Origin: an uncultured Acidimicrobiales bacterium
GTDB lineage: Bacteria; Actinomycetota; Acidimicrobiia; Acidimicrobiales; CADCSY01
NCBI GenBank assembly: GCA_902805555.1
Contig: CADCSY010000092.1
Coordinates: 35,923-99,922 of the forward strand
Length of the DNA: 64,000 bases
Direction: 5' to 3'
Below are positions 24,008 to 32,398 of this stretch, piece by piece. Each line of letters begins with the position of its first letter. Within the stretch, counting starts at the first letter, position 1. A program made the translations under genes and the position numbers. Below the pieces are notes generated by a model, which worked only from the letters and a program-made list of their open reading frames with translations, did no database searches and was not told the origin of the DNA.

Positions 24008-24694
24008 CTAGCGGCCCAGGGCGGCGAGGGCGGCGTCGGGGACGTTGGTCACGATGGCGTCGACCCCGAGCGCGGCGAGCTGGCGGATGCGGTCCGGGTC
24101 GTCCACCGTCCAGGTGTTCACCCGCAGCCCGGCGGCGTGGGCGAGGTCGACGAGGTGTGGGGTGACGGCCCCGTGGTGCGGGTGCACCGCAGTGTGGCCT
24201 CGGCGCCGGGCCCGGTCGACGAAGCGGCCGGCCACGTCGGCGTCGGGGCCGAACGTGGCGAGCGCACCCGTGGGGACGGCCGGGTCGAGGGCCCGCACGC
24301 GATCGACGTCGGCGAGGTTGAACGAGGAGACGATGGCCCGCACACCAAGCGGCGCAAGGATCGGGACGACCGCCTCTGCCAGGACGAGAGCCGGATCGTG
24401 GTCGGGATCCCGGGGCCAGTTCTTGATCTCGACGTTGACCACCAGGTCGCCGCACGCGGCGAGCGCGTCGGGCAGCGAGGGGACGTGGTCGGGGAGGTCG
24501 GCCGTGGCGACCTCGCACAGGAGCCGACCGTCGGCCAGGTGGGCGTCGTGGTGCACCGCCATGCCCCCGTCGAGCGTGCGCCGCACGTCGAGCTCGATGC
24601 CGTCGGCCCCCATCGCCACGGCCGTCTCGAAGGCCAGCAGCGTGTTCTCGGGCGCCACCGCGCTGGCGCCCCTGTGGGCGAAGACGAGGGTCAT
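24008..24694 (-). CDS. glycerophosphodiester phosphodiesterase
   Basis: A 228-residue GDPD. The catalytic FAHRGASAVAPENTLLAF (HRG...E-N-T) opens the protein, and the second histidine is in DGGMAVHHDAHLADG, with ELDVRRTLDG supplying metal ligands. It cleaves glycerophosphodiesters to glycerol-3-phosphate and an alcohol. There is no signal peptide, so it acts in the cytosol. ATG 24694 is preferred over 24700 because GAGGAG lies 6 nt before it but abuts the latter. With the lipid kinase next door it suggests phospholipid turnover (inference). Confidence 0.9.
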   Translation of the reverse strand: MTLVFAHRGASAVAPENTLLAFETAVAMGADGIELDVRRTLDGGMAVHHDAHLADGRLLCEVATADLPDHVPSLPDALAACGDLVVNVEIKNWPRDPDHDPALVLAEAVVPILAPLGVRAIVSSFNLADVDRVRALDPAVPTGALATFGPDADVAGRFVDRARRRGHTAVHPHHGAVTPHLVDLAHAAGLRVNTWTVDDPDRIRQLAALGVDAIVTNVPDAALAALGR

Positions 24695-24741
24695 CTGCAT
24701 CTCCTCGGTGACGAGAACGTGAAGACGACGTGACGAGACCC

Positions 24742-24770
24742 TTGTGGTCGCACCTCGTCATCGGTACGCT
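24742..24770 (+). promoter_or_regulatory. whiB1 promoter
   Basis: TTGTGG (24742-24747) and TACGCT (24765-24770) are separated by 17 bp, a good vegetative-sigma promoter. It predicts a leader of about 88 nt before GTG 24865. Confidence 0.5.
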
Positions 24771-24864
24771 GCGTGAGCCAAACGGCTTCGTGCGGGTGAG
24801 TCGAGCCGCCCAGCATGTGAACGAAGTCACGACAGCTCCCCGAGCCATCCTGAAAGGCGCCACC

Positions 24865-25164
24865 GTGGCCCTCACCCTGACCTCCGACGTGTCCGACCAC
24901 GCCGCCGAGTGGCGAGACCGCGCCGCATGCCGCAGCACCGACCCCGACCTCTTCTTCCCGGTCGGGACCACGGGCCCCGCCATCTCCCAGATCGAGTCGG
25001 CGAAGGCCGTGTGCCGCACGTGCCCCTCGCTCGACCCGTGCCTCGAGTTCGCGCTGGCCACCAACCAGGACTCCGGGGTGTGGGGGGCGACCTCGGAGGA
25101 GGAGCGGCGCAAGCTGCGTCGCCAGTGGCTCGCCCGCCGCCGCCAGGCCGCCGCCACCGCCTGA
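24865..25164 (+). CDS. whiB1: WhiB-family iron-sulfur regulator (WhiB1-like)
   Basis: A 99-residue Wbl protein. The cluster ligands are C22, C50, C53 and C59 (C-x27-C-x2-C-x5-C), followed by the beta-turn GVWGA (71-75) and a basic tail RRKLRRQWLARRR for DNA binding. Wbl proteins bind a 4Fe-4S cluster that reacts with NO and act with the primary sigma factor. The assignment to WhiB1 rests on length and on context: in mycobacteria whiB1 is convergent with pdtaS (Rv3219/Rv3220c), and the same pair occurs here with a 5-bp gap. GTG 24865 is chosen because Wbl proteins begin near here; the upstream 45 codons are not Wbl-like. Confidence 0.88.
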   Translation: MALTLTSDVSDHAAEWRDRAACRSTDPDLFFPVGTTGPAISQIESAKAVCRTCPSLDPCLEFALATNQDSGVWGATSEEERRKLRRQWLARRRQAAATA

Positions 25165-25169
25165 GCACC

Positions 25170-26657
25170 TCACCCGGCGCCGCCGATGAGCGGCACGGTG
25201 ATCTCGATCTCGGTCCCTGCGGTCGGCCCCGACCCGTCGCTCCGGCCCCGCATCACGATCGACCCCTCGATCTGGCTCGTCACCAGGCTCCGCACGATCG
25301 AGAGCCCGAGGCCCCTCGACTGGTCGATGGAGAAGCCCTCGGGGAGTCCGACGCCGTCGTCGACCACCCTGAGCACGAGCTGGGTGCCGTCGTTCGACAG
25401 CGTGACGACGACCCGCCCCCCGTCCGCCGCCCGGGACGGTGGGAAGGCGTGGTCGACGGTGTTCTGGAGCAGCTCGTTGAGCACCACCGCCAGCGGGGTG
25501 GCGATCCGAGCGGGGAGCTTGCCGGCGTCACCCTCCACTGCGATCGTGATCGGGTGCTCGGGCGAGAGCAGCCCCTCCTCGACCATCCGCACGAGTGGCC
25601 GCACGATCTCGCTGAAGGGCAGCTCGTCCCCGACCTCGCGCGACAGCGTCTCGTGCACCAGGGCGATGGCGCGGATGCGCCGCACCGACTCCTCGATCGC
25701 GCCCTTCGCCTCGGGGGACTCCAGCCGGCGGCCCTGGAGCCGCAGCAGCGAGGAGATCGTCTGGAGGTTGTTCTTCACGCGGTGGTGGATCTCGCGGATG
25801 GTCGCGTCCATCGAGATGAGCAACCGGTCGCGCCGTCGCAGCTCCGAGATGTCGCGCATGAGCACGAGCGCGCCGGTCACCGTCCCCTCGTCGAGCATCG
25901 GCAGGCAGCGGACGAGGACCGTGACCTCCGGCCCCCGCTCGATCTCCTCGGTGACGGGGGCGCCGATCGCGAAGCTCGTGCGCACCGCCACCTCGTCCAA
26001 CCCGAGCTCGCTCAGCTTCATCCCCTCGGCGTTGGCGTGCACGCCGATGCGGTGCAGCGCCGACACCGCGTTCGGGGAGGCGTACTCGACCCGGCCGTCG
26101 CGGTCGAGCACGACCGCGCCGTCACCCACCCTGGGCGCCTCCTCGGAGGCGTCCTCGGCCCCGAAGGGGAACTCGCCGGTGGTGATCATGCGGGCGAAGC
26201 GGTTGAAGACCTCGACGTACATCGCCTCGAGCTCCCCGGGCTGGCGGCCGATCGTGGGCGCGGACTCCCGGGTGACCACGCCGACGACCTCCCCCTCGAG
26301 GCGGACGGGGATCGCGAGCACCGACACCCGCTCGTGCAGGACGGAGAGGTTCATCTCGCCCTCCACGATCCGCCCGCCCCGCATGGCCCGCCCCACGAGC
26401 GGGCGCTCGGCCTCGTCGAACACGGCGCCGACGAAGTCGCTCCGGTACAGCGTCTGGTTCGTGGTCGGGCGGATCTGGCCGAAGACGACGAAGCGACGCC
26501 CGTGCGGGAGCAGGGAGGTGTCGGGCACCAGCAGGAGCAGGTCGGCGAAGCACAGGTCGGCGAGGGGGCCCCACGACGCCACCAGGCGCTGCAGGTGGCC
26601 GACCTGGGCGTAGGACAGCCCGGTGTGCAGCCGTGCCAGCTCGGCGACCGTCGCCAT
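25170..26657 (-). CDS. pdtaS: PdtaS-like sensor histidine kinase
   Basis: A 495-residue cytosolic HWE/HisKA_2-type kinase. Residues ~5-160 are a GAF-like sensor domain and ~178-270 a PAS domain. Residues ~285-360 are the dimerisation/phosphoacceptor domain with EIHHRVKNNLQTISSLL (His291/292). The C-terminal ATPase has LNELLQNTVDHAF (N-box) and VVDDGVGLPEGF plus GLGLSIVRSL (G boxes). In mycobacteria PdtaS phosphorylates the ANTAR RNA-binding antiterminator PdtaR, and no response regulator gene is adjacent here either. No membrane span is seen. Its ATG overlaps the stop of the PHP gene as TGATG, so it is co-translated with it. Confidence 0.9.
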   Translation of the reverse strand: MATVAELARLHTGLSYAQVGHLQRLVASWGPLADLCFADLLLLVPDTSLLPHGRRFVVFGQIRPTTNQTLYRSDFVGAVFDEAERPLVGRAMRGGRIVEGEMNLSVLHERVSVLAIPVRLEGEVVGVVTRESAPTIGRQPGELEAMYVEVFNRFARMITTGEFPFGAEDASEEAPRVGDGAVVLDRDGRVEYASPNAVSALHRIGVHANAEGMKLSELGLDEVAVRTSFAIGAPVTEEIERGPEVTVLVRCLPMLDEGTVTGALVLMRDISELRRRDRLLISMDATIREIHHRVKNNLQTISSLLRLQGRRLESPEAKGAIEESVRRIRAIALVHETLSREVGDELPFSEIVRPLVRMVEEGLLSPEHPITIAVEGDAGKLPARIATPLAVVLNELLQNTVDHAFPPSRAADGGRVVVTLSNDGTQLVLRVVDDGVGLPEGFSIDQSRGLGLSIVRSLVTSQIEGSIVMRGRSDGSGPTAGTEIEITVPLIGGAG

Positions 26658-27553
26658 CAGCCGGCGGGGAGGGGTGCCGGCGAGACGGCGATGGGGACCT
26701 CCCGGCGCCGGCGCTCCCTGAACCCGGTCAGCGAGTCGTACCCGGCGTCGACCAGGAGCCGGGCGACGTCACCCCGACGCTCCCCCACCCGGTCGCGACG
26801 GTGGGCGTCGCTGGCCGTTGTGACCGGCACGCCCGCTGCGTGGAACCTGGCCAGCAGGTCGGGCGCCGGGTAGGCCTCGTCCGCCGGCTTGCGCCAGCCG
26901 TTCGAGTTGACCTCAGCAGCCATCCCGCTGCGGGCCGCCGCCTCGGCGAGGCGGGCGTGCCACTCGTCGGGGACGGCGGGACGGCGGCCGGCGACCTTGC
27001 ACAGGTCGGGGTGGGCGAGCACGTCGCAGACGCCGGAGTCAGCCAGCTCGTCGATGGCGTCGGCGTAGGCGTCCCACACGTCCTCCACGGCCCTGGTGTC
27101 CCACTCTGCGAGGACGGTGTCGTTCCCGACGTCGTCGAACCCCCACGCCCCCAGCCAGTGCACGGACCCGAGCAGCACGTCGAACGGGTAGCCCTCGAGG
27201 ATGGCCGCCACCTCGTGCATGCGGCCGCGGTGGAAGTCGACCTCCAGGCCGAGCACGACGGGCAGGCCGGCGTCCTTGGCGGCGAGGACGACCTCCACGT
27301 ACTGGTCGAGGTCGGCTCCCTGCTCCTGCTGCCAGAAGGCGGCGAGCACGTCCCGCACCGGGCTCCGGGGCTCGGACTCCCACCAGCCGCCGAGCACCGC
27401 GTCCGCCTGGCGGAACCGGTGGAGGTGCTCGGTCAGGGCCAGCTCGACCACGCCCTGCGACCGGGCCTGCTCGCAGTACGCACCGACCTGCTCGAGCGTG
27501 GCGTCCAGTGGCCGGGGGCCGTGCTCCCACAGGTGGAGGTGGTAGTCGAGCAC
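26657..27553 (-). CDS. PHP-domain phosphoesterase (histidinol-phosphatase-like)
   Basis: A 298-residue PHP-fold metallo-phosphoesterase. Motif I is DYHLHLWEH (H5, H7), and further metal ligands appear in LTEHLHRF, VVLGLEVDFHRG, LLGSVHWLG, CDVLAHPDL and TTASDAHRRD. The pattern matches HisK-like histinolphosphatases, though many PHP proteins act on other phosphoesters. It starts at GTG 27553, 6 nt after a TAGGTT, and is co-transcribed with pdtaS through a one-base TGATG overlap. It could supply the histidine-pathway phosphatase, but no other his genes are present. Confidence 0.85.
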   Translation of the reverse strand: MLDYHLHLWEHGPRPLDATLEQVGAYCEQARSQGVVELALTEHLHRFRQADAVLGGWWESEPRSPVRDVLAAFWQQEQGADLDQYVEVVLAAKDAGLPVVLGLEVDFHRGRMHEVAAILEGYPFDVLLGSVHWLGAWGFDDVGNDTVLAEWDTRAVEDVWDAYADAIDELADSGVCDVLAHPDLCKVAGRRPAVPDEWHARLAEAAARSGMAAEVNSNGWRKPADEAYPAPDLLARFHAAGVPVTTASDAHRRDRVGERRGDVARLLVDAGYDSLTGFRERRRREVPIAVSPAPLPAG

Positions 27554-27559
27554 GGCGTC

Positions 27560-27611
27560 AACCTACCGGTGGCCCGGCGCCCCCTGGTCGGGCGGGCACC
27601 GGCCGTACCCT
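27560..27611. promoter_or_regulatory. divergent leaderless promoters
   Basis: Minus-strand TAGGTT (27565-27560) is 6 nt from GTG 27553. Plus-strand TACCCT (27606-27611) is 7 nt from GTG 27619. Both messages are expected to begin at their start codons. Confidence 0.58.
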
Positions 27612-27618
27612 CTCCGCC

Positions 27619-28416
27619 GTGGCCGATGCGCTCTACGAGCTCGACGCCGGGCGGCTGGTGCCGAGCGAGCTCACCGTCGGACCGTGGGACCCGGGCAGCC
27701 AGCACGGCGGTGCACCGTCGGCGCTGCTCACCTGGGCCATCGAGGCGGTGGCGAGCCCCGCCCCGCTGCAGGTGGCGCGCCTGACGGTCGAGCTGCTCCG
27801 GCCCGTCCCCCTCCGACCGCTGTCGATCACCACCGAGGTCGTCCGGCCGGGTCGCAAGGTGCAGCTGGTGCGGGCGGTGCTGCGGGACGGTGACCAGGAG
27901 GTCGCCGCCGCCCACGGTCTCGGCCTGCGCACAGCCGACCTGCCGCTCCCCGAGGGCACGGCGGTCGCCGAGGCAGCGCCCCCCGGGCCGGAGACGGCCC
28001 GGCCGAGCGCCCCCGGGGGGATCATCCGGGACCGGTCCGTCCCCGGCTTCCACACCACCGCCAACGACCTGCGCTTCACCGAGGGCGGCTTCGACCGCCC
28101 CGGCCCTGCCACCGCCTGGGTCCGCCTGCTCGTGCCGGTCGTGGCCGGGGAGCCGGTGTCACCGGCCATGCGGGTCGCGGGAGCAGCCGACTTCGGCAAC
28201 GGGCTCAGCTGGGTGCTCCCACCGGAGCGCTGGCTGTTCGTCAACCCCGACCTCAGCATCCACCTCCTGCGACTGCCGGAGGGCGAGTGGGTCGGGATGT
28301 GCAGCACCACCCTGCCGGGCGGCGAGGGGATCGGGCTGGCCGAGACCGCGCTGTTCGACCTCGGCGGGCGCATCGGGCGCTCGGTCCAGAGCCTCCTGCT
28401 GGACGCCCGCCCCTGA
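27619..28416 (+). CDS. acyl-CoA thioesterase-like (double hotdog) protein
   Basis: A 265-residue protein of the TesB-like/4HBT_3 thioesterase superfamily. The first hotdog has WDPGSQHGGAPSALLTWAIE and RLTVELLRPVPLRPLSITTEVVRPGRKVQLV. The second hotdog has FGNGLSWVLPPERWLFVNPDLSIHL and ends in GLAETALFDLGGRIGRSVQSLL. Such proteins hydrolyse acyl-CoAs in the cytosol. The leaderless GTG at 27619 fixes the start. It stands alone and diverges from the PHP/pdtaS operon. The substrate chain length cannot be predicted. Confidence 0.82.
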   Translation: MADALYELDAGRLVPSELTVGPWDPGSQHGGAPSALLTWAIEAVASPAPLQVARLTVELLRPVPLRPLSITTEVVRPGRKVQLVRAVLRDGDQEVAAAHGLGLRTADLPLPEGTAVAEAAPPGPETARPSAPGGIIRDRSVPGFHTTANDLRFTEGGFDRPGPATAWVRLLVPVVAGEPVSPAMRVAGAADFGNGLSWVLPPERWLFVNPDLSIHLLRLPEGEWVGMCSTTLPGGEGIGLAETALFDLGGRIGRSVQSLLLDARP

Positions 28417-28475
28417 CCTCGCCGGCGTCCGCCATGTCCCCGTCGCGCCTTCCCTACGGCGAGGGCTCGCGGCCG

Positions 28476-28501
28476 GCGCACGCCCGGTCGGGCGGGTGCG
28501 C
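28476..28501. terminator. hairpin between convergent genes
   Basis: GCGCAC-GCCCG pairs with CGGGC-GG-GTGCGC, an interrupted 11-bp stem in the 136-bp gap. The rest of the gap shows nothing. Confidence 0.5.
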
Positions 28502-28552
28502 GTCAGACCGGTGCCCGACCTCTCGCGGTCCTCCGGGCAGGACCTCGGCCCG

Positions 28553-29254
28553 TCACGAGCGCACCGGCTCGACCGGCGGCTGGGTCAGCGGGTCGGCCTC
28601 GCCACCGGGCTCCCAGATGGTCCGGCGGTAGCTGGACTCGAGGTTGGCGGCGATGGTCGCCGGCTCCACGTCGAGGCCGAGGTGGTCGTGCAGGATGCAG
28701 GCGGCGTCCGGTCGGGCCTCGGGAGGCGGCCAGGAGTCCGGCTGCCAGAGCCCCCCGCGGCGCAGCGCCTTGCCGCAGTGGATGTAGCAGCGCTCGACGT
28801 CGATGCCGACGGCCAGGCGCGGCCGCCGGCCGCTGACGGTGGTGGCGTCGAGGACCGCAGGGTCGGCCGTGAGGGTGGCTCGGCCGTTCAACCGGAGCGT
28901 CTCCTCCAACCCCGGCACCACGAACAGCACGCCGACCTCGGGCTGCGCCACCAGGTTGGCGTGGGAGTCGACCCGGTTGTTGCCGGCGAGGTCGCCGAAG
29001 GCGAGACGGTGGTCGTCGAGGACGGCGACGAAGCCCGGAGGGCCGCCGCGTGGCGACGCATCCGTCCCGTGCGGCCCGGACGTGGCGAGCACCAGGAACG
29101 TCGTGTGGGCGAGGAAGTCGCGGGCGCCCTGGTCGAGGTGCCCGATCTCCTTCTCGACCGCGACCACGTTCGGCTCTCGGTACCTGGCACGGAGGGCGGC
29201 GGCGTCGGTGATCGGCGAGTCGAAGGGCACGACCCATCTTCGCGCCTGGGTCAC
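28553..29254 (-). CDS. PPOX-type FMN-binding flavoprotein (MSMEG_1061-like)
   Basis: A 233-residue split-barrel flavoprotein. The core is FLAHTTFLVLATSGPHGTDASPRGG, then FVAVLDDHRLAFGDLAGNNRVDSHANLV and VGVLFVVPGLEETLRLNGRATL. It ends with a VERCYIHCGKALRRGGLW segment typical of the MSMEG_1061 group. The family binds FMN or F420; the reaction here is unknown. GTG 29254 overlaps the stop of the upstream membrane-protein gene (GTGA), so it is the last gene of the DUF3107/ATPase operon. Confidence 0.82.
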   Translation of the reverse strand: MTQARRWVVPFDSPITDAAALRARYREPNVVAVEKEIGHLDQGARDFLAHTTFLVLATSGPHGTDASPRGGPPGFVAVLDDHRLAFGDLAGNNRVDSHANLVAQPEVGVLFVVPGLEETLRLNGRATLTADPAVLDATTVSGRRPRLAVGIDVERCYIHCGKALRRGGLWQPDSWPPPEARPDAACILHDHLGLDVEPATIAANLESSYRRTIWEPGGEADPLTQPPVEPVRS

Positions 29255-29874
29255 TCCGACGAGGCGGCCCTCCGGCGGGCGGCGCGCCGCCGCGACACCC
29301 ACAGCCCGAGACCACCTCCGATGATCCCGCTGAAGGCTGCGACGATGAGGTTGCTGGTGTCCGACCCGCCCTCCGCCCCCCCGACCTCTGGGTCCTCGAC
29401 CACGCCGCCGTCGGCTCCGCCCTCGCCGGTGGTGGCGACCGGGTCCTCCCCGGCACCTCCCACGGCCGGGCTCCCTTCCGCGGCGCCTGCCACCTGCACC
29501 GGGATCTCGGTGCTCCCGGGCGGGAACGACGAGGTCACCGCCAGCGTCCAGCTCCCGGGCTCGTCGAGCTCGAAGGTGGCGGCGTACGTGCCCGCTCCCG
29601 TCTCGCGGGCCAGGCGGACCGTCGGCGCCTCGCCGCCGGTCGGTCCGGTGGGGAAGACGTCGACGAACGCACCGGTGGCCTCGTGGCCGTCCGCCTCGAA
29701 CAGGACGGCGAGGCGCAGCGTCACGGTGCCGGGCGCCTCCTCGCCGGCGTCGACCACCTCGAAGGCGGCCCCACCGCCGTGTGCCGCTGCGGGCACCGCC
29801 CCGGCGACGGCACCGACGGCGGCCCCACAGCCCACCGCGAGGGCCAGCAGGAGTGGTCGCGGGTTCAGCGCCAC
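29251..29874 (-). CDS. exported protein anchored by a C-terminal membrane span
   Basis: A 207-residue protein. An N-terminal signal sequence (LLLALAVGCGAAVGAVAGAV) with a probable cleavage near AAA-H (about residue 31) is followed by a ~90-residue beta-rich domain resembling FixH/YtkA-like folds. Then comes a Gly/Ala/Glu-rich linker and a C-terminal helix LIVAAFSGIIGGGLGLWV before a basic tail RRRAARRRAAS. It probably sits in the membrane with its domain outside. Its start lies inside the end of the Get3-like ATPase gene (overlap ~10 nt). Function is unknown; copper/cytochrome-related handling is one guess from the fold only. Confidence 0.65.
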   Translation of the reverse strand: MALNPRPLLLALAVGCGAAVGAVAGAVPAAAHGGGAAFEVVDAGEEAPGTVTLRLAVLFEADGHEATGAFVDVFPTGPTGGEAPTVRLARETGAGTYAATFELDEPGSWTLAVTSSFPPGSTEIPVQVAGAAEGSPAVGGAGEDPVATTGEGGADGGVVEDPEVGGAEGGSDTSNLIVAAFSGIIGGGLGLWVSRRRAARRRAASSE

Positions 29875-31046
29875 AGCTGCTCCCCGACCCTGGCGAGCCC
29901 GGCGAGGTCGAAGATGTCGGTGTCGAAGTAGGGCACGGAGGCGACCACCTCGGGGGCCGAGCCGAGCTCGGCCCGCTGGGTCGCCTCCCGCTTGGCGGCC
30001 ACCTGGAAGTGCAGGAAGCTGTCGCCGACCTCCTTCAGCACCCGCGCCACCATCGCCTCCTCCCCGACTGCGGCGGGGACGGTGGCGGCCACCGCCGAGG
30101 CGTCGGCGGACAGGCGGGTGGCCGACCTCGTGGCGTCGGGGTCGAGCAGGTACGCCGGAAGGACCTTGTTCAGGACGAGCGCGCCCAGGTGGAGCCGCCG
30201 CTCGGCCAGCGCCCGGATGAAGAAGTCGGCCTCGTGGGCCGGGCTCGCCTCGAGCGTGCTCACGACGACGAACGTGGTCCGCCGCTCCTCGAGGACCCGC
30301 TCGACGGCCCGCGCCCGCTGGACGAAGCCGTCGTACATCGACTGGAACAGGATGAAGAACTCGGCGATGTCCTGGAGGAACGCCGAGCCGAGGATCCGGT
30401 CGGCCACCTGGTAGAACGGCCGCGAGGCGGCGTTGACGAAGCGGCTCCGGTACGGCGCCAGCAACCAGCGCAGCAGCCGGCTCGAGAAGAACTCGGCCAT
30501 GCGCTCGGGTGCCTGGAGGAAGTCGAGGGCGTTCCTGGTGGGGGGCGTGTCGACGATGATCAGGTCGTAGACGCCACTGGTGTGCAGCTCGTAGAGCCGC
30601 TCCATGGCGATGTAGTCGTGGCTCTGGACGAACTTGCCGGTGACGTTCTGGTACAGCGGGTTGGCGAGGATGGCGTCGCGGGTCTTGGCGTCGGGTGCGT
30701 GGCGGCGGATGAGGTCGTCCCAGCTCTGCTTGGTGTCGAGCATCGCCGCCCACAGCTCGCCTCGGGGCTCGAGGCCGGCGGCTGCGAACGTCTCCGGGCT
30801 GACCTGCACCTCCACGTTGCCGAAGCGCTCGAGCCCCATGGCGCTGGCCAGCCGGCGCGCGGGGTCGACCGTGAGGACGAGCACCTTGCCGCCGAGGTGC
30901 ACGGCGGCCATCGTCCCGAGCGCGGCGGCGGTCGTGGTCTTGCCGACGCCGCCCGAACCGCAGGTGACGACGATCTCCTTCGCGGCGAGCAGCTGGTCGA
31001 GGGTCGCCGCCTCGCCGCCCCTACGGGCGCTCACGCCCGGACCCAC
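29865..31046 (-). CDS. Get3/ArsA-like ATPase (second of a pair)
   Basis: A 393-residue P-loop ATPase of the ArsA/Get3 family. The deviant Walker A is CGSGGVGKTTTAAALG, the switch region is LTVDPARRLA, and VDTPPTRNALDFL is the Walker B/switch II. A long hydrophobic, Phe/Met-rich insert (RMAEFFSSRLLRWLL... ILFQSMYDGF) resembles a client-binding groove. It resembles the longer partner of the mycobacterial pair Rv3679/Rv3680. Arsenite transport is unlikely, as no ars genes are near. GTG 31046 is used; GTG 31034 is an alternative. It follows the first ATPase gene by 16 nt. Confidence 0.85.
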   Translation of the reverse strand: MGPGVSARRGGEAATLDQLLAAKEIVVTCGSGGVGKTTTAAALGTMAAVHLGGKVLVLTVDPARRLASAMGLERFGNVEVQVSPETFAAAGLEPRGELWAAMLDTKQSWDDLIRRHAPDAKTRDAILANPLYQNVTGKFVQSHDYIAMERLYELHTSGVYDLIIVDTPPTRNALDFLQAPERMAEFFSSRLLRWLLAPYRSRFVNAASRPFYQVADRILGSAFLQDIAEFFILFQSMYDGFVQRARAVERVLEERRTTFVVVSTLEASPAHEADFFIRALAERRLHLGALVLNKVLPAYLLDPDATRSATRLSADASAVAATVPAAVGEEAMVARVLKEVGDSFLHFQVAAKREATQRAELGSAPEVVASVPYFDTDIFDLAGLARVGEQLWR

Positions 31047-31062
31047 CGGCGTCGGAGCGGCG

Positions 31063-32010
31063 TCACAGGAGCTCGGCCGCCAGTGCGTCGGCCACCTGGC
31101 GGGTGGCCCGCAGGCCGTGGGTGCGGTTGAAGAGCTCGGGCACGTAGACGACGTTCGTGCCGTCGGGGACCCCCTCGCGGAGGTGGGTCAGGTGGCCCGC
31201 CCGGGTCCGGCGCAGCGTGACCGCCAGGCGGGCCGCCTCGAGGACGGGACCGATGCCGGACCCCAGCGCGCCGTCGAGGCCCCCTGCCTCCTCGACGTCG
31301 CGCAGGCGCTCGAACACCTCTTCCTCGGCTCTGCCGAACAGCTCCGGCAGCACCCGGTTCACGATCACCGCGGCGAGGTCGACGTGGGTGTCCTCCAACC
31401 GCTCGATCAGCTCGAGCGTCTCCACCACCGGCATCTCCTCGGGGGCCGCCACGATGACGACGCCGGTGGCGGCGGGGTCCTGGAGGATGTCGAGCATCCA
31501 CCCGGTCTGCTCCCTGATGAGGCCGACCTGGACGAGGTCGTTGATCGCGCGTGGCGCGTTCAGCTGCCCCACGATGTGGCCCGTGGCGGGGGCGTCGACG
31601 ACCACGAGGTCGTAGTGCCGCTGCTTGACCTCCCAGGCGAACTTCCCGACGGTGACGATCTCCTTCACCCCGGGAGCCGCGTTCGCCAGGAAGTCGAAGG
31701 TCCTGGCCAGCGGGCCGATGCGGGCGAGGAGGGGGATGCGCACCTGCAGGCGGAGGTACTCGCGCAGCGACTCCTCCGTGTCCATCGTCATCGCGAAGAC
31801 GCCGGGCTGGACCTCCCGCTCGGCGAACGACGTCGGGGCGGTCTCGAGCACCTCGGCCAGGTCGCCCTTGGCGTCGACCTCACAGACGAGCACCCGCTTG
31901 CCCTGCTGCGCGCCGAGGACCGCGAGCGCCGCTGCGATCGTCGTCTTGCCGACCCCGCCCTTGCCGGTGACGAAGAGCAGGCGGCGGTCGAGCAGGGCTG
32001 CGCCCGGCAC
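31063..32010 (-). CDS. Get3/ArsA-like ATPase (first of a pair)
   Basis: A 315-residue ArsA/Get3-type ATPase. Walker A is FVTGKGGVGKTTIAAALA, switch I is CEVDAKGDLAEVL, and VVVDAPATGHIVGQL is the switch II/Walker B segment. It is shorter than its partner and lacks most of the hydrophobic insert, as in the mycobacterial pair, suggesting a heteromeric ATPase. GTG 32010 starts 5 nt after the DUF3107 stop. Co-translation with the second ATPase and a membrane-anchored protein points to a role in membrane-protein handling (inference). Confidence 0.85.
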   Translation of the reverse strand: MPGAALLDRRLLFVTGKGGVGKTTIAAALAVLGAQQGKRVLVCEVDAKGDLAEVLETAPTSFAEREVQPGVFAMTMDTEESLREYLRLQVRIPLLARIGPLARTFDFLANAAPGVKEIVTVGKFAWEVKQRHYDLVVVDAPATGHIVGQLNAPRAINDLVQVGLIREQTGWMLDILQDPAATGVVIVAAPEEMPVVETLELIERLEDTHVDLAAVIVNRVLPELFGRAEEEVFERLRDVEEAGGLDGALGSGIGPVLEAARLAVTLRRTRAGHLTHLREGVPDGTNVVYVPELFNRTHGLRATRQVADALAAELL

Positions 32011-32015
32011 CGGTG

Positions 32016-32252
32016 CTAGGTGCCGCCGAAGCCGATGCGGCGCTCGTCCCTCGGGCTGCCGATCTCGACGTAGGCCACCTTGGCGACCGGGACCCCGACC
32101 TGGCGGCCCTTGCGGTCGGTCAGCCACAGCACGCCGGCCTCACCGCCGAGGGCCTGCTCGACGTCGACGCGGACCTGGGCCGGATCGGCCTCGTCACCGA
32201 GGTCGACGTCGATCTCCTTGGCCGTGTAGGTCACACCGATGCGAACGTCCAC
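32016..32252 (-). CDS. DUF3107 family small protein
   Basis: A 78-residue protein of the DUF3107 family (mycobacterial Rv3208A type): VRIGVTYTAKEIDVDLGDEA, followed by VRVDVEQALGGEAGVLWLTDRKGRQVGVPVAKVAYVEIG. It is acidic and soluble with unknown function. GTG 32252 has GAGGAG about 9 nt upstream. It is the promoter-proximal gene of the five-gene operon that continues with two Get3-like ATPases, an anchored exported protein and a flavoprotein. Confidence 0.85.
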   Translation of the reverse strand: MDVRIGVTYTAKEIDVDLGDEADPAQVRVDVEQALGGEAGVLWLTDRKGRQVGVPVAKVAYVEIGSPRDERRIGFGGT

Positions 32253-32384
32253 GGGCAGGTCTCCTCGGGAGGTCGGGGGGCGAGCGTCGCCATGGTACGG
32301 CGGCAGCGCGTCCGTCCCGACGGCCGGCGAGCCGCGTCGGGTCGAGCAGGCCGGCACCTGCTGCGCCCGTCGGACGCCCGCTGG

Positions 32385-32390
32385 TACGGT
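32385..32390 (+). promoter_or_regulatory. -10 element of a leaderless promoter
   Basis: TACGGT ends 8 nt before GTG 32399. Confidence 0.5.
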
Positions 32391-32398
32391 GAGGCCAC

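Noticed and set aside
29865..32010. Arsenite efflux ATPases
   Set aside because: No ArsB, ArsR or ArsD genes are near, and the pair with DUF3107 resembles the Get3-like mycobacterial pair.
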